A DNA stretch of 64,000 nucleotides from Acetobacteraceae bacterium (GTDB taxonomy: Bacteria; Pseudomonadota; Alphaproteobacteria; Acetobacterales; Acetobacteraceae), in assembly GCA_947455205.1 (NCBI GenBank), contig CANGNF010000004.1, forward strand, positions 1-64,000, given 5' to 3'. Of the stretch, positions 1-8,774 are shown piece by piece. The translations under genes and the position numbers were made by a program. The stretch's first letter is position 1; the number at the start of each line of letters is the position of its first letter. The notes under the pieces were generated by a model that made no database searches, was not told the DNA's origin, and saw only the letters and a program-made list of their open reading frames with translations.

Positions 1-131
1 ACGCGGCGGTGCGCGGCTGGGACCGCGGGCTGCCGCCGGCGGCGCACCTGCAGGCGGAATGCCCGGCGGGCACCAGGGCCGAGCCGGCCCTGGCCGGGGC
101 GCCCGGGCTGCGCTGCCGGCCGCTGCCGTAA
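1..131 (+). CDS. 3' end of a truncated gene, function unknown
   Basis: An open frame with codons beginning at base 3 runs in from the left edge and stops at TAA 129-131, leaving 42 residues that end in Leu-Arg-Cys-Arg-Pro-Leu-Pro. The frame uses G/C at third positions like the neighbours, which is weak support for coding. I recognise no domain in this remnant. Bases 132-278 up to the sensor kinase hold no convincing gene. The competing frame that starts at 59 is low-complexity Ala/Arg/Gly and looks like a shadow. Confidence 0.35.
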   Translation, partial: AAVRGWDRGLPPAAHLQAECPAGTRAEPALAGAPGLRCRPLP

Positions 132-278
132 CCGGCGCACTGGCAACGGTCGCCTCGCCTCGGCGCCGCCGGGGATCACGTTCCGCTGAGCGGCAGGCGC
201 CGGCGCCGCTTCGGCAATGCGGCGCCGCGGCCGAAATGCTTTGTTGCACCCCTCGTCCACCCCCTGACCGCCCCTTGG

Positions 279-3080
279 ATGTCCCCTTACCCCGCATCGC
301 CGAGATTGCCGGTCCTGGTTCGCCTGCTGCCCTGGGCGGCGGTGCTGCTGCCCCTGCTGATCATGGTGGCGGGGGCCTGGCTGAGCTGGCGTTCGGTCTG
401 GACCGACAGCCGGGCGGAGCTGGTCCGCAGCGCCGATGCCGCCGCCGAGTACGGCGCACGGGTGCTGAACGCCCATGTGCTGCTGACCGGGCGCATGAAC
501 GACCTGCTGCGCGGCCTGAGCGACGAGCGAATCCGCGCCGATGAGGCCCGGCTGCACGCGGCGCTGGAGCGGCTGCTGACCGAGTTGCCGCAGGCCGATG
601 CCAGCTACGTGGTCAGCAGCACCGGGGAAGCGCTGGTCAGCAGCAACATCTTCCCGCTGCCGCGCGGCATGAGCACCGCGGCGGACCGCGACTTCTTCCT
701 GGCGCTGTCGCAGCCGGGGGCGCCGGCGGTGCATGTCAGCCGGCCCTATATCGGCCGCTTCGACAACCTGCCCTTCTTCGCCGTCAGCCGGCGGCGGGAG
801 GGCACCGGCAACCCGCCAACGGCCAGCGGCTTCGAGGGGCTGGTCAATGTCTCGGTGCGGCCGGCGCTGCTGGCCGACAGCATGCGCCACCTGCTGGGCG
901 GCCCGGCCGACACCGCCGCCCTGCTGCGCGGCGACGGGCAGATGCTGGTCCGCACCCACCGCACCGAGGGCCAGCTGCCCAGCCTGCGGGCCAGCGAGCA
1001 GTTCAACCGCACCGTCTCCGGCGGGCACCGCGACGCGGTGTACCAGTCCACCTCGGCGGTGACCGGGGAGCCGGTGCTGGTCGCGCTGCGCAAGCTGGAG
1101 GGGTTTGAGATCTACGCCGCGGTGAACCGGCCGCGCGCCGCCATCGTCACCACCTGGCAGGAGGCGGTGGGCATCCACCTGGTGTTCGGCGTGCCGGCGA
1201 CGCTGGGGCTGCTGCTGCTGAGCCTCAGGGTACGGCGCGACCATTGGCGGCTGGTGCGGACCAACTCCTCGCTGGAGCAGCGGGTGGAGGAGCGCACCGG
1301 CGACCTGCGGGAGCTGTCGGATGCGCTGGACCTCTCGGCCACGCTGATCATGCTGCCGGACGGCACCATCCTGCACTGGTCGCTGGGCTGCGAGCGGCTG
1401 TACGGCTACACCGCCGCCGAGGTGGAGGGCCGCGGCCGGCGCATGCTGACCGACTACGCCCCCGGCCAGCGCGCCGCGATCCTGGCGGCGGTGGAACGCC
1501 ACGGCGAATGGCGCGGCGAGCTGCAGCAGCACCACAAGGACGGCACGCCGATGGTCGTGCTCTCCCACTGGATCGCGCGCGAGGCGCCGGACGGCATGCG
1601 CCTGGTGGTGAACCAGAGCGACATCACCCCGCAGTGCCGGCTGCAGGCGGCGCTGGCGCAGAGCGAGGAACGCTTCCGCGCCACCTTCGAGCAGGCCGCG
1701 ATCGGCATGGCGCATGTGGCGCTGGAGGGCCGCTGGCTGCGGGTGAACGACCAGCTCTGCGGCATGCTGGGCTTCAGCCGGGCGGAGCTGCTGACCCACC
1801 GCTTCCAGGACACCACCCACCCCGAGGACCTGGCGCTGGCGGTCGCGGAGGTGCAGCGGCTGCTGGCCGGTGAGGAGCAGGTGGTGTTCCTGGAATGCCG
1901 CTTCCGGCGGCGCGACGGCAAGCTGATGTGGGTCAACCTGACCGCCAGCGTGCTGCACGACCAGGCCGGCCGGCCGCTGCACTTCATCTTCGCGCTGGAC
2001 AACATCACCGACCGCAAGCTGGCCGAGGAAGCGCTGGCCGAGAGCGAGAACCGGCTGCGCCTGGCGCAGGAAGCGGCGGGGATCGGCACCTGGGAGGTGC
2101 AGGAGCCGGGGGTGGAGATGCGCTGGTCCAGCCAGAGCTTCGCGCTGTGGGGCTTTCCGCCGGATGGGCCGCAGCCGACCGGGCCGGAGGCCCTGGCCCG
2201 GGTGCATCCGCAGGACCGCCGCCGGGTGACGGCGGAGCTGGACGCGGCGCTGGCCGGCGGCGAGTTCCGCAGCGAGTTCCGCGTGCTGCACCCGCAGCCG
2301 GATGGCGGCACCCGGCAGGTGTGGCTGGCCGGGCTGGGGCGCTGCTTCCCCGGGCCGGGCGGCCAGGGGCGGCGGCTGCTGGGGGTGCATTACGAGATCA
2401 CCGAGCGCAAGCGGGCCGAGGCGCACAGCGCCCTGCTGATGCGCGAGGTGGACCACCGCGCCAAGAACGCGCTGGCGGTGGTGCAGGCGGCGCTGCGGCT
2501 GACCAAGGCGAACAACCAGCCGGACTACATCCGTGCCGTCGAGGGCCGCGTCGCCGCGCTGGCCCGCGCCCATACCGTGCTGGCGCAGCGCCGCTGGCAG
2601 GGCGCCGAGCTGCGGACGTTGCTGGAGGGCGAGCTGCTGCCCTTCCTGGCCAGCGAGGCCAGCGGCGGCGCGGCCGGGGAGCCGGGCTCGACCGGCTCCC
2701 GCGCCGAGCTTTCCGGCCCGCCGGTGATGCTGGAGGCAAATTCCACCCAGGCGCTGTGCATGGCGCTGCATGAGCTGGCGACCAATGCGGTGAAGTACGG
2801 CGCGCTGTCGCAGCCGGGCGGCGTGGTCTCGGTCAACTGGTGGCTGGCGGAACGGCGGCTGCGGCTGACCTGGCGGGAGAGCGGCGGGCCGCCCACGGCG
2901 GAGCCGACCCGGCGCGGCTTCGGCACCCGGGTGATCGAGCAGACCATCCAGGGCCAGCTGGGCGGCACGCTGGAACGGCGCTGGACCCCGGCCGGGCTGG
3001 TGGTGGAGATCAGCGTGCCGCATGGCCCGCTGGTGGCGCCGCCGCTGCTGACCTCCCTGGCGCCAGTGGCGGCGGAGTAG
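279..3080 (+). CDS. Membrane-bound HWE-family sensor histidine kinase with three PAS domains
   Basis: This 933-residue protein should autophosphorylate on histidine and pass the phosphate to a response regulator. A membrane segment near residues 13-35 and another near 295-315 flank an extracytoplasmic sensor region of the Cache/CHASE kind. Three PAS-like domains follow at about 345-455, 465-585 and 595-715. The kinase core is of the HWE class: phospho-acceptor His726 in VDHRAKNALAVVQ, an N-box HELATNAVKYGALS around residues 831-844, and the class-naming Trp865-x-Glu867 in LTWRES. No response regulator or other two-component gene lies nearby, so it is an orphan here. Its ligand cannot be read from the sequence. 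It converges on the methyltransferase gene with a 37-nt gap. Confidence 0.93.
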   Translation: MSPYPASPRLPVLVRLLPWAAVLLPLLIMVAGAWLSWRSVWTDSRAELVRSADAAAEYGARVLNAHVLLTGRMNDLLRGLSDERIRADEARLHAALERLLTELPQADASYVVSSTGEALVSSNIFPLPRGMSTAADRDFFLALSQPGAPAVHVSRPYIGRFDNLPFFAVSRRREGTGNPPTASGFEGLVNVSVRPALLADSMRHLLGGPADTAALLRGDGQMLVRTHRTEGQLPSLRASEQFNRTVSGGHRDAVYQSTSAVTGEPVLVALRKLEGFEIYAAVNRPRAAIVTTWQEAVGIHLVFGVPATLGLLLLSLRVRRDHWRLVRTNSSLEQRVEERTGDLRELSDALDLSATLIMLPDGTILHWSLGCERLYGYTAAEVEGRGRRMLTDYAPGQRAAILAAVERHGEWRGELQQHHKDGTPMVVLSHWIAREAPDGMRLVVNQSDITPQCRLQAALAQSEERFRATFEQAAIGMAHVALEGRWLRVNDQLCGMLGFSRAELLTHRFQDTTHPEDLALAVAEVQRLLAGEEQVVFLECRFRRRDGKLMWVNLTASVLHDQAGRPLHFIFALDNITDRKLAEEALAESENRLRLAQEAAGIGTWEVQEPGVEMRWSSQSFALWGFPPDGPQPTGPEALARVHPQDRRRVTAELDAALAGGEFRSEFRVLHPQPDGGTRQVWLAGLGRCFPGPGGQGRRLLGVHYEITERKRAEAHSALLMREVDHRAKNALAVVQAALRLTKANNQPDYIRAVEGRVAALARAHTVLAQRRWQGAELRTLLEGELLPFLASEASGGAAGEPGSTGSRAELSGPPVMLEANSTQALCMALHELATNAVKYGALSQPGGVVSVNWWLAERRLRLTWRESGGPPTAEPTRRGFGTRVIEQTIQGQLGGTLERRWTPAGLVVEISVPHGPLVAPPLLTSLAPVAAE

Positions 3081-3117
3081 GCGCTGCCCCCGGCAGGGCG
3101 GATGCCCCCCGGCCCTG

Positions 3118-3735
3118 CTACCCCCGGCGGAACACCACCGAGAGGTTGTTGGCCGGCATCGGCGTGACCTCGGGCGGGCCGAAGCCGGCGGCGCTGGCGG
3201 CGGCGGACACCTCCTCCAGCTGCCGGATGCCCCAGGCGGGGTCGCGGGCGCGCAGGCTGGCGTCGAAGGCGGCGTTGCTCTCGGCGAAGGGCACGCCCTG
3301 CTGGCGATACGGGCCGTAGAGGTAGAGCGGCGCGCCCGGCGGCAGCGTGGCGGCGGCACCGGCCAGCAGGCCGAGGGTCGCGGCCCAGGGGCTGATATGG
3401 ACCATGTTGATGCAGAGCACGGCCTGGGCCTTCAGGGCGGGCCAGGGCGCGGTGCAGTCCAGTGCCAGGGCGGGGGCCACGTTGGTCAGGCCGGCGCACC
3501 AGGCATCGGTGCTGGCGCGGGCCTCGGCGTCGGGGTCGCTGGGCTGGAAGCGCAGCGCCGGCAGGGCCTGGGACAGGAAGGCGCAGTGCTCGCCGCTGCC
3601 GCTGGCCACTTCCAGCACCAGGCCCTGCTGGGGCAGCACCTGGCGCAGCACGGCCAGGATGGCGTCGCGGTTGCGCAGCGTGGCCGGGGCGTGGCGGCTG
3701 CCGGGTGGCGGCGGGATGGGCGCGGTTTGGGTCAT
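3118..3735 (-). CDS. DUF938 family class I SAM-dependent methyltransferase
   Basis: The 205-residue product has the DUF938 layout: an opening SRHAPATLRNRDAIL, the SAM-binding loop VLEVASGSGEHCAF, then NMVHISPW and LYLYGPYRQQG segments typical of the family, and a NNLSVVFRRG-type end. The fold is that of a small-molecule methyltransferase, but no substrate is established for the family. I chose the ATG at 3735 because homologues start just before the SRHAPA motif. The 29 upstream in-frame codons are low-complexity and run into the upstream intergenic region. The gene is transcribed divergently from the ABC operon beginning at 3849. Confidence 0.88.
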   Translation of the reverse strand: MTQTAPIPPPPGSRHAPATLRNRDAILAVLRQVLPQQGLVLEVASGSGEHCAFLSQALPALRFQPSDPDAEARASTDAWCAGLTNVAPALALDCTAPWPALKAQAVLCINMVHISPWAATLGLLAGAAATLPPGAPLYLYGPYRQQGVPFAESNAAFDASLRARDPAWGIRQLEEVSAAASAAGFGPPEVTPMPANNLSVVFRRG

Positions 3736-3848
3736 GGCTGCTGCCGTAGCGGGCAAGGCCGGGCCGGCGCAAGCGCGGGACCCGGCCATGTTGCATTGAC
3801 CGCGGCTTGGCCGGCGCAGCATTGTGCGGGCGGGATCTCGGAGGCTTC

Positions 3849-4655
3849 ATGGCGGTTCGCGGCGCGCGCATGCTGTTCGGCGCATCGGTGGCGGGCGCCT
3901 ATGCGCTGGTGCTGGCGCCGGTGCTGGCCGTGGTGGTCATCAGCGTCTTCCGGCAGGAGATCGTGAGCTTCCCGCCCGAGGGCTTCACCCTGCGCTGGTA
4001 CGCCAATGCCTGGGACAAGCGGGAATTCGCCCGCGGCTTCATCACCAGCCTGCAGGTGGCGCTGGTGGCGACGGCCATCGGCGTGCCGTTCGGCACCGCG
4101 GCGGCCTATGCGCTGGCCCGCGCCCGGCTGCCGGCCAAGGGCGCGCTGAACACGCTGCTGCTGGGGCCGCTGGCGGTGCCCGGCGTGGTGGCGGGCACCG
4201 CGCTGTACCTGTTCTATGTACGCGCCGAGTTCTGGGTGGATGACGACATCAAGGGCACCACGCTGGGGCTGGTGGCGGCGCATGTGCTGCTGACCATCCC
4301 CTGGACGGTGCGGCTGGTCAGCGCCGCGCTGGCCGGGCTGGACCGGTCCGCCGAGGAAGCCGCCGCCAACCTGGGCGCCCGGCCCTTCACCGTGTTCCGG
4401 CGCGTCACGCTGCCCATGCTGCGACCGGGCGTGGTGGCGGCCTGCCTGTTCAGCTTCATCCAGAGCTTCGAGAACCTGGAGCTGACCCTGCTGCTGGTGG
4501 GGCCGGGGCGGATCACCCTGCCGGTGGCCATGCTGAACTACCTGGAATTCCGGGTGGACCCGACGCTTGCCGCCGTGGCCACCGTGCAGATCCTGCTTGT
4601 GGGAGCCTTGATGCTGATCACCGACCGCTTCGTCTCGCTGTCCCGGGTGGTGTGA
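3849..4655 (+). CDS. ABC transporter permease, PotC-like (polyamine/opine family)
   Basis: This 268-residue inner-membrane protein has about six hydrophobic segments and the permease EAA loop EEAAANLGARPFTVFRRVTLP, which docks on the ATPase. It is the short second permease type seen in PotABCD-like importers. The start at 3849 is preceded by a good ribosome site (CGGAGG), whereas upstream in-frame codons overlap the probable promoter. It is the first gene of a six-gene operon. Its TGA shares one base with the ATG of the ATPase gene, so translation is probably coupled. The substrate is not readable, and spermidine/putrescine, an opine or another amine are equally possible. Confidence 0.92.
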   Translation: MAVRGARMLFGASVAGAYALVLAPVLAVVVISVFRQEIVSFPPEGFTLRWYANAWDKREFARGFITSLQVALVATAIGVPFGTAAAYALARARLPAKGALNTLLLGPLAVPGVVAGTALYLFYVRAEFWVDDDIKGTTLGLVAAHVLLTIPWTVRLVSAALAGLDRSAEEAAANLGARPFTVFRRVTLPMLRPGVVAACLFSFIQSFENLELTLLLVGPGRITLPVAMLNYLEFRVDPTLAAVATVQILLVGALMLITDRFVSLSRVV

Positions 4656-5713
4656 TGGGCACGTTGCAGCTTGAGGGCCTGACCCGCCGCTACGGCGCCA
4701 ACACGGTGGTGGATGGCGTGGACCTGGATGTGCGGGATGGCGAGCTGGTGGCGCTGCTGGGGCCTTCCGGCTGCGGCAAAACCACGACGCTGCGGATGGT
4801 GGCGGGCTTCGTCGAGCCTTCCGCCGGCACGGTGCGGATAGCCGGGCGCGACGTGACCCACGCGCCGCCGCATGGCCGGGACACCGGCATGGTGTTCCAG
4901 AGCTACGCGCTGTTCCCGCACATGACCGTGGCGGGGAACGTGGCCTTCGGGCTGGAGATGCGCGGCGTGGCCAAGGCCGAGCGCGAGGCGCGGGTGACCG
5001 AGGCGCTGCGCCTGGTCCGGCTGGACCACCTGGGAGACCGGCTGCCGCGCCAGCTTTCCGGCGGGCAGCAGCAGCGCGTGGCGCTGGCCCGCGCCCTGGT
5101 GGTGAACCCCGCGGTGTTTTTGCTGGATGAGCCGCTGTCCAACCTGGATGCCAAGCTGCGGGCGGAGGTGCGGGTGGAAATCCGCAACCTGCAGCAGCGG
5201 CTGGGGCTGACCACGCTGTTCGTGACCCATGACCAGGAGGAGGCGCTGACCATGGCCGACCGCCTGGTGGTGATGGAGGGCGGCCGGGTCCGCCAGGTCG
5301 GCACCGCCGAGGAGCTGTACGAGCGGCCGGCGGACCTGTTCGTCGCCAACTTCATCGGCCGGGTGAATGCGCTGCCGGGCGAGGTTGCGGCGCCCGGCGA
5401 GTTCCGGGCCGCCGATGGCACCGCCCTGCCCTGCCCGCGCGACGCCGCGCCGGGGCCGGCGACGCTGTGCCTGCGGCCGGAGAAGCTGCGCTTCCAGCCC
5501 TGGGCCTCGGCCGGCGTGCCGGCGGTGCTGGAGCGGACGGTCTACCTGGGCGGGCAGACCGAGTATCACTTCACCCTGGCCGGGCAGCCGGTGCTGGCGC
5601 TGCGGGAGACGCCGCCCGAAGGCGACCGCCTGCGCGGGTTGAAGCCGGGCGACCAGGTGACGCTGGATTGGCAGGGCGAAGATGCCCGGCTGCTGCCGGA
5701 GGTGGCGCGATGA
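4655..5713 (+). CDS. ABC transporter ATP-binding protein, PotA-like
   Basis: The 352-residue ATPase carries Walker [12 protein letters not shown], the signature [15 protein letters not shown], Walker [13 protein letters not shown], and the switch His in [11 protein letters not shown]-terminal TOBE region at about 270-350 ([19 protein letters not shown]) is typical of the PotA/UgpC group that imports polyamines, sugars or opines. It energises the permeases encoded at 3849 and 8775. The ATG at 4655 is preferred over the GTG one codon earlier because it sits in the TGATG overlap with the preceding gene. It overlaps the next gene by four bases (ATGA). Confidence 0.95.
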   Translation: MGTLQLEGLTRRYGANTVVDGVDLDVRDGELVALLGPSGCGKTTTLRMVAGFVEPSAGTVRIAGRDVTHAPPHGRDTGMVFQSYALFPHMTVAGNVAFGLEMRGVAKAEREARVTEALRLVRLDHLGDRLPRQLSGGQQQRVALARALVVNPAVFLLDEPLSNLDAKLRAEVRVEIRNLQQRLGLTTLFVTHDQEEALTMADRLVVMEGGRVRQVGTAEELYERPADLFVANFIGRVNALPGEVAAPGEFRAADGTALPCPRDAAPGPATLCLRPEKLRFQPWASAGVPAVLERTVYLGGQTEYHFTLAGQPVLALRETPPEGDRLRGLKPGDQVTLDWQGEDARLLPEVAR

Positions 5714-6723
5714 TCGGACGCAGGGCAATGCTGGGCGCGGCGCTGGCCGCGCCGGCGCTGGCGCACGCCCAGGCCAATGAGGTGATCGTCGGCACCTGGG
5801 GCGGCGACTACGCGGCGCTGCTGGCCAGCGAGATCGACGCACCGATCGTGCGCCCGCTGGGGCTGACCCCGGTGCAGGAGCTGGGCACGCCCGCCGCCCG
5901 CAAGACCAAGCTGCTGGCGGAGCGCGGCAGCCGGCGCGGCAGCATGGATGTGGTCTGCCTGGGCGACGCCGATTGCCACGCCATGGGCGAGTTGGGCCTG
6001 GTGGAGGAGTTGACGCCGGACAAGGTGCCGAACATCGCGCATGTGCTGCCGGCGCTGCGGTCGCCCTTCACGCTGCCGCACATCTATTCGGTCCGGGTGA
6101 TGCTGACCAACCCGGCGGTGATCTCGCCGGCGCCGACCAGCTACGCGGACATGTGGGCAGAGCGATTCCGCGGGCGCATCGGCATTTCCGACCTGCTCTA
6201 TGCCAGCGTGATGGAGGTGGCCGCCCTGGTCGGCGGTGGCGGCGAGAGCGACTACCGGCCGGGCTTCCCGAAGCTCCGGGAGCTGAAGGCGCTGGGCGCG
6301 CGGGTGTATTCCGCCAACGAGACGCTGGCCGCCGGGCTGAAATCCGGCGAGGTGGCGGCGACGATCATGTGGCTCGGGCGCGCCTACATGTGGCGGCGGG
6401 CCGGCATTCCCGTGCAGGCGCATTTCCCGGCCGAGGGGGCGACGCCCTATGTCTCCGCCGCCGTGGTGCCGAAGAATGCGCGCAACAAGCAGGCCGCCTT
6501 CGCCTACCTGAACGCCATGCTGGACCCGCGCGCGGCGCAGGGCTTCGGCGAGCGGATGGGCTACCTGCCGACGACGACGCTGGCGACGCTGCCGGCGCCG
6601 CTGCTGGCCGAGATCGGCGTGACGGCCGAGCAGCAGGCAAAGCTGCGGCGGCCGGATTTTGGCTATACTGCGCGCAACGCCGCGGAAATCCTGGCTTTCT
6701 GGGAACGCGAGTTTAAGGCTTGA
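5710..6723 (+). CDS. ABC transporter periplasmic substrate-binding protein, paralogue 1 of 3
   Basis: The 337-residue protein begins with a Tat-like signal (twin Arg then hydrophobic, cleavage near Ala-His-Ala-Gln). It continues as a PotD/opine-type binding protein, with VIVGTWGGDYAALL at the mature N-terminus, RKTKLLAERGSRRG near residue 65, and LPHIYSVRVMLTNPA in the first lobe. It shares this pattern with the next two genes, so the three are tandem paralogues. It starts inside the stop of the ATPase gene (ATGA). Relative to the other two copies it lacks the second acidic segment after GDAD and differs in the hinge strand, which may reflect a different ligand. Confidence 0.93.
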   Translation: MIGRRAMLGAALAAPALAHAQANEVIVGTWGGDYAALLASEIDAPIVRPLGLTPVQELGTPAARKTKLLAERGSRRGSMDVVCLGDADCHAMGELGLVEELTPDKVPNIAHVLPALRSPFTLPHIYSVRVMLTNPAVISPAPTSYADMWAERFRGRIGISDLLYASVMEVAALVGGGGESDYRPGFPKLRELKALGARVYSANETLAAGLKSGEVAATIMWLGRAYMWRRAGIPVQAHFPAEGATPYVSAAVVPKNARNKQAAFAYLNAMLDPRAAQGFGERMGYLPTTTLATLPAPLLAEIGVTAEQQAKLRRPDFGYTARNAAEILAFWEREFKA

Positions 6724-6739
6724 AAAGGAGAGGCTGGCA

Positions 6740-7762
6740 ATGACCATCACCCGTCGTACCGCGCTGGGCGCCGCGCTGGCCGCGCCCCTCATCGGCCGTG
6801 CCAACGCGCAGGCCGCGCCCGTCATCGTCGGCACCTGGGGCGGCGACTATGGCGAGCTGCTGGCCAGCAACATCGATGTGCCGATCCTGCGCCCCGCCGG
6901 CGTGGAGGTGCAGCAGGATGTCGGACCGCAGGACCCGCGCAAGACCAAGCTGATCGCGGAGCGGCAGAGCCGTCGCGGCACCATGGATATCTGCTGCCTG
7001 TCCGACGTGGACATGTACAGCATGGCGCAGCAGGACGTGTTCGAGCCGATCACCCAGGCGCAGGTGCCGAACCTGGCGCATGCAATCCCGACGCTGAAGC
7101 GCCCGTATAGCGCGCCGCACATCTATTCGGCCAAGGTGATCCTGTACAACCCGGCCAAGATCCCGGTGGCGCCCAAGGGCTATGCCGACCTGTGGGACCC
7201 GAAGTATCGCGGCCGCGTCGGCCTGGTGGACATTCTCTATTTGGCGAACACCGAGGCGGCGGCGCTGGTCGGCGGCGGCAGCGAGACCAACTGGGGCCCG
7301 GCCAAGGGCAAGCTGATGGAGCTGCGCCGCAACGACGTGAAGCTGTACCCGAGCAATGAGGCCCTGGCCGCCGCGCTGAAGAGCGAGGAGGTCTGGATGA
7401 CCATCATGTGGCTGGCGCGCGGCTTCATGTGGAAGAAGGCCGGCATTCCCGTCACCCACGCGGTGCCGGAGGAAGGCGCGACGAGCATCACCTTCGAGAT
7501 GTCGGTGCCGAAGAACTCGCGCAACAAGGAAGGCGCGATGAAGTACCTGAACGCGGCGCTGGACCCGCGGGCGCAGGCCGGCTTCGCCGACCGCATGGGC
7601 TATGCGCCCACCGTCACCAACGCCACGCTGCCGCCGGAGCTGGCGGCGCAGATCACGCTGAACCCGGCGCAGCAGGCCAAGCTGCGCACGCCGGACTACG
7701 CCTATACGGCGGCGCATACGGCTGAATACCTCGACTTCTGGAACAAGGAGTTCAAGGGTTGA
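6740..7762 (+). CDS. ABC transporter periplasmic substrate-binding protein, paralogue 2 of 3
   Basis: This is the second binding protein (340 residues). Its export signal MTITRRTALGAALAAP has a twin-arginine pattern and is probably cut after Ala-Asn-Ala. The motifs match paralogues 1 and 3: VIVGTWGGDYGELL, RKTKLIAERQSRRG, APHIYSAKVILYNP, YADLWDPKYRGRVG, WLARGFMWKKAGIP and VPKNSRNKEGAMKYLN. The ATG at 6740 follows a strong AAAAGGAG ribosome site. The 27 in-frame codons before it lie inside the preceding gene. It is closer to paralogue 3 than to paralogue 1, for example in SDVDMY and EEGATSIT, suggesting a later duplication. Confidence 0.94.
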   Translation: MTITRRTALGAALAAPLIGRANAQAAPVIVGTWGGDYGELLASNIDVPILRPAGVEVQQDVGPQDPRKTKLIAERQSRRGTMDICCLSDVDMYSMAQQDVFEPITQAQVPNLAHAIPTLKRPYSAPHIYSAKVILYNPAKIPVAPKGYADLWDPKYRGRVGLVDILYLANTEAAALVGGGSETNWGPAKGKLMELRRNDVKLYPSNEALAAALKSEEVWMTIMWLARGFMWKKAGIPVTHAVPEEGATSITFEMSVPKNSRNKEGAMKYLNAALDPRAQAGFADRMGYAPTVTNATLPPELAAQITLNPAQQAKLRTPDYAYTAAHTAEYLDFWNKEFKG

Positions 7763-8772
7763 TCAGCCGCCGCGCCCTCGGGGCCGCCGCCGCGCTGCTG
7801 CCGCTGGCCGCCCGCGCACAGGATGCGCGGGTGGTCATGGGCACCTGGGGCGGCGACTACGGCGAGATCCTGCGCCAGGGCGTGGACGTGGCGGTGGCCA
7901 CGCCGCGCGGGCTGGAGGTGGTGCAGGAGATTGCGCCCGCGCCGACCCGCAAGACCAAGCTGCTGGCGGAACGCCAGGCGCGGCGCGGCAGCATGGACGT
8001 GATCGGGCTTTCCGACGTGGACATGTATGAGCTGGCGCAGCTCGGGTTGTTCGAGCCGGTGCCTGATGGCGCGGTGCCGGGGCTGGGGCGGGTGATCCCC
8101 TCCCTGCGGCGGGCCTATGCGGTGCCGCACATCTATTCGGCGCGCGTCATCCTGTACAACCCCAGCCTGGTGCCGGTGCCGCCGAAGAGCTACGCTGACC
8201 TGTGGGACGCGAAGTATCGCGGCAAGATCGGCCTCTCGGACCTGCTCTACGCGCAGTATGTCGAGACGGCGGCGATCGTCGGCGGCGGCGGGCCCAGCAA
8301 CTTCGAGCCGGCCTGGCAGAAGTTGCGGGAATGGAAGTCGCTGGGCGCGCGGGTCTATTCCTCCAACGAGCAGCTGGCCGCGGCGCTGAAGAGCGAGGAA
8401 GTCGCCGTGACGGTGATGTGGCTGGCGCGCGGCTTCATGTGGAAGCAGGCCGGCATTCCGCTGCAGCATGTGGTGCCGGAGGAAGGCGCCACCAGCATCA
8501 CCTATGAGATGGCGGTGCCGAAGAACGCCCGCAACAAGGAAGGCGGCTGGCGCTACCTGGACGCCATGCTGGACACGCGCGGCCAGGCCGCCTTCGCCCA
8601 GCGCATGGGCTATGTGCCGACGGTGACGGATGCGGTGCTGCCAGCCGAGCTTGCCCGGCAGATCAGCCTGACCGAGGCGCAACAGGCCAAGCTGCGGACC
8701 CCGGACTATGCCTACCAGGCCAGCATGGCCGGGCGGCTGCTGGACTTCTGGAACAAGGAGTTCAAGGGTTAG
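7759..8772 (+). CDS. ABC transporter periplasmic substrate-binding protein, paralogue 3 of 3 (TTG start)
   Basis: The third tandem binding protein (337 residues) appears to start at TTG 7759, overlapping the preceding TGA as TTGA. The next ATG codons lie well inside the mature domain. The N-terminus MISRRALGAAAALLPLAARAQ is a short Tat-like signal. The mature part begins VVMGTWGGDYGEIL and ends with the same LLDFWNKEFKG tail as paralogue 2. All three copies keep the WGGDY, PHIYS and FMW(K/R) elements expected around the ligand cleft. The unusual start codon may tune its expression below that of paralogue 2. Confidence 0.92.
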   Translation: MISRRALGAAAALLPLAARAQDARVVMGTWGGDYGEILRQGVDVAVATPRGLEVVQEIAPAPTRKTKLLAERQARRGSMDVIGLSDVDMYELAQLGLFEPVPDGAVPGLGRVIPSLRRAYAVPHIYSARVILYNPSLVPVPPKSYADLWDAKYRGKIGLSDLLYAQYVETAAIVGGGGPSNFEPAWQKLREWKSLGARVYSSNEQLAAALKSEEVAVTVMWLARGFMWKQAGIPLQHVVPEEGATSITYEMAVPKNARNKEGGWRYLDAMLDTRGQAAFAQRMGYVPTVTDAVLPAELARQISLTEAQQAKLRTPDYAYQASMAGRLLDFWNKEFKG

Positions 8773-8774
8773 TC

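Noticed and set aside
2525-3871. 448-codon minus-strand gene overlapping the sensor kinase end
   Set aside because: It is antisense to the kinase HATPase region and in another frame to the DUF938 gene, with no domain of its own.
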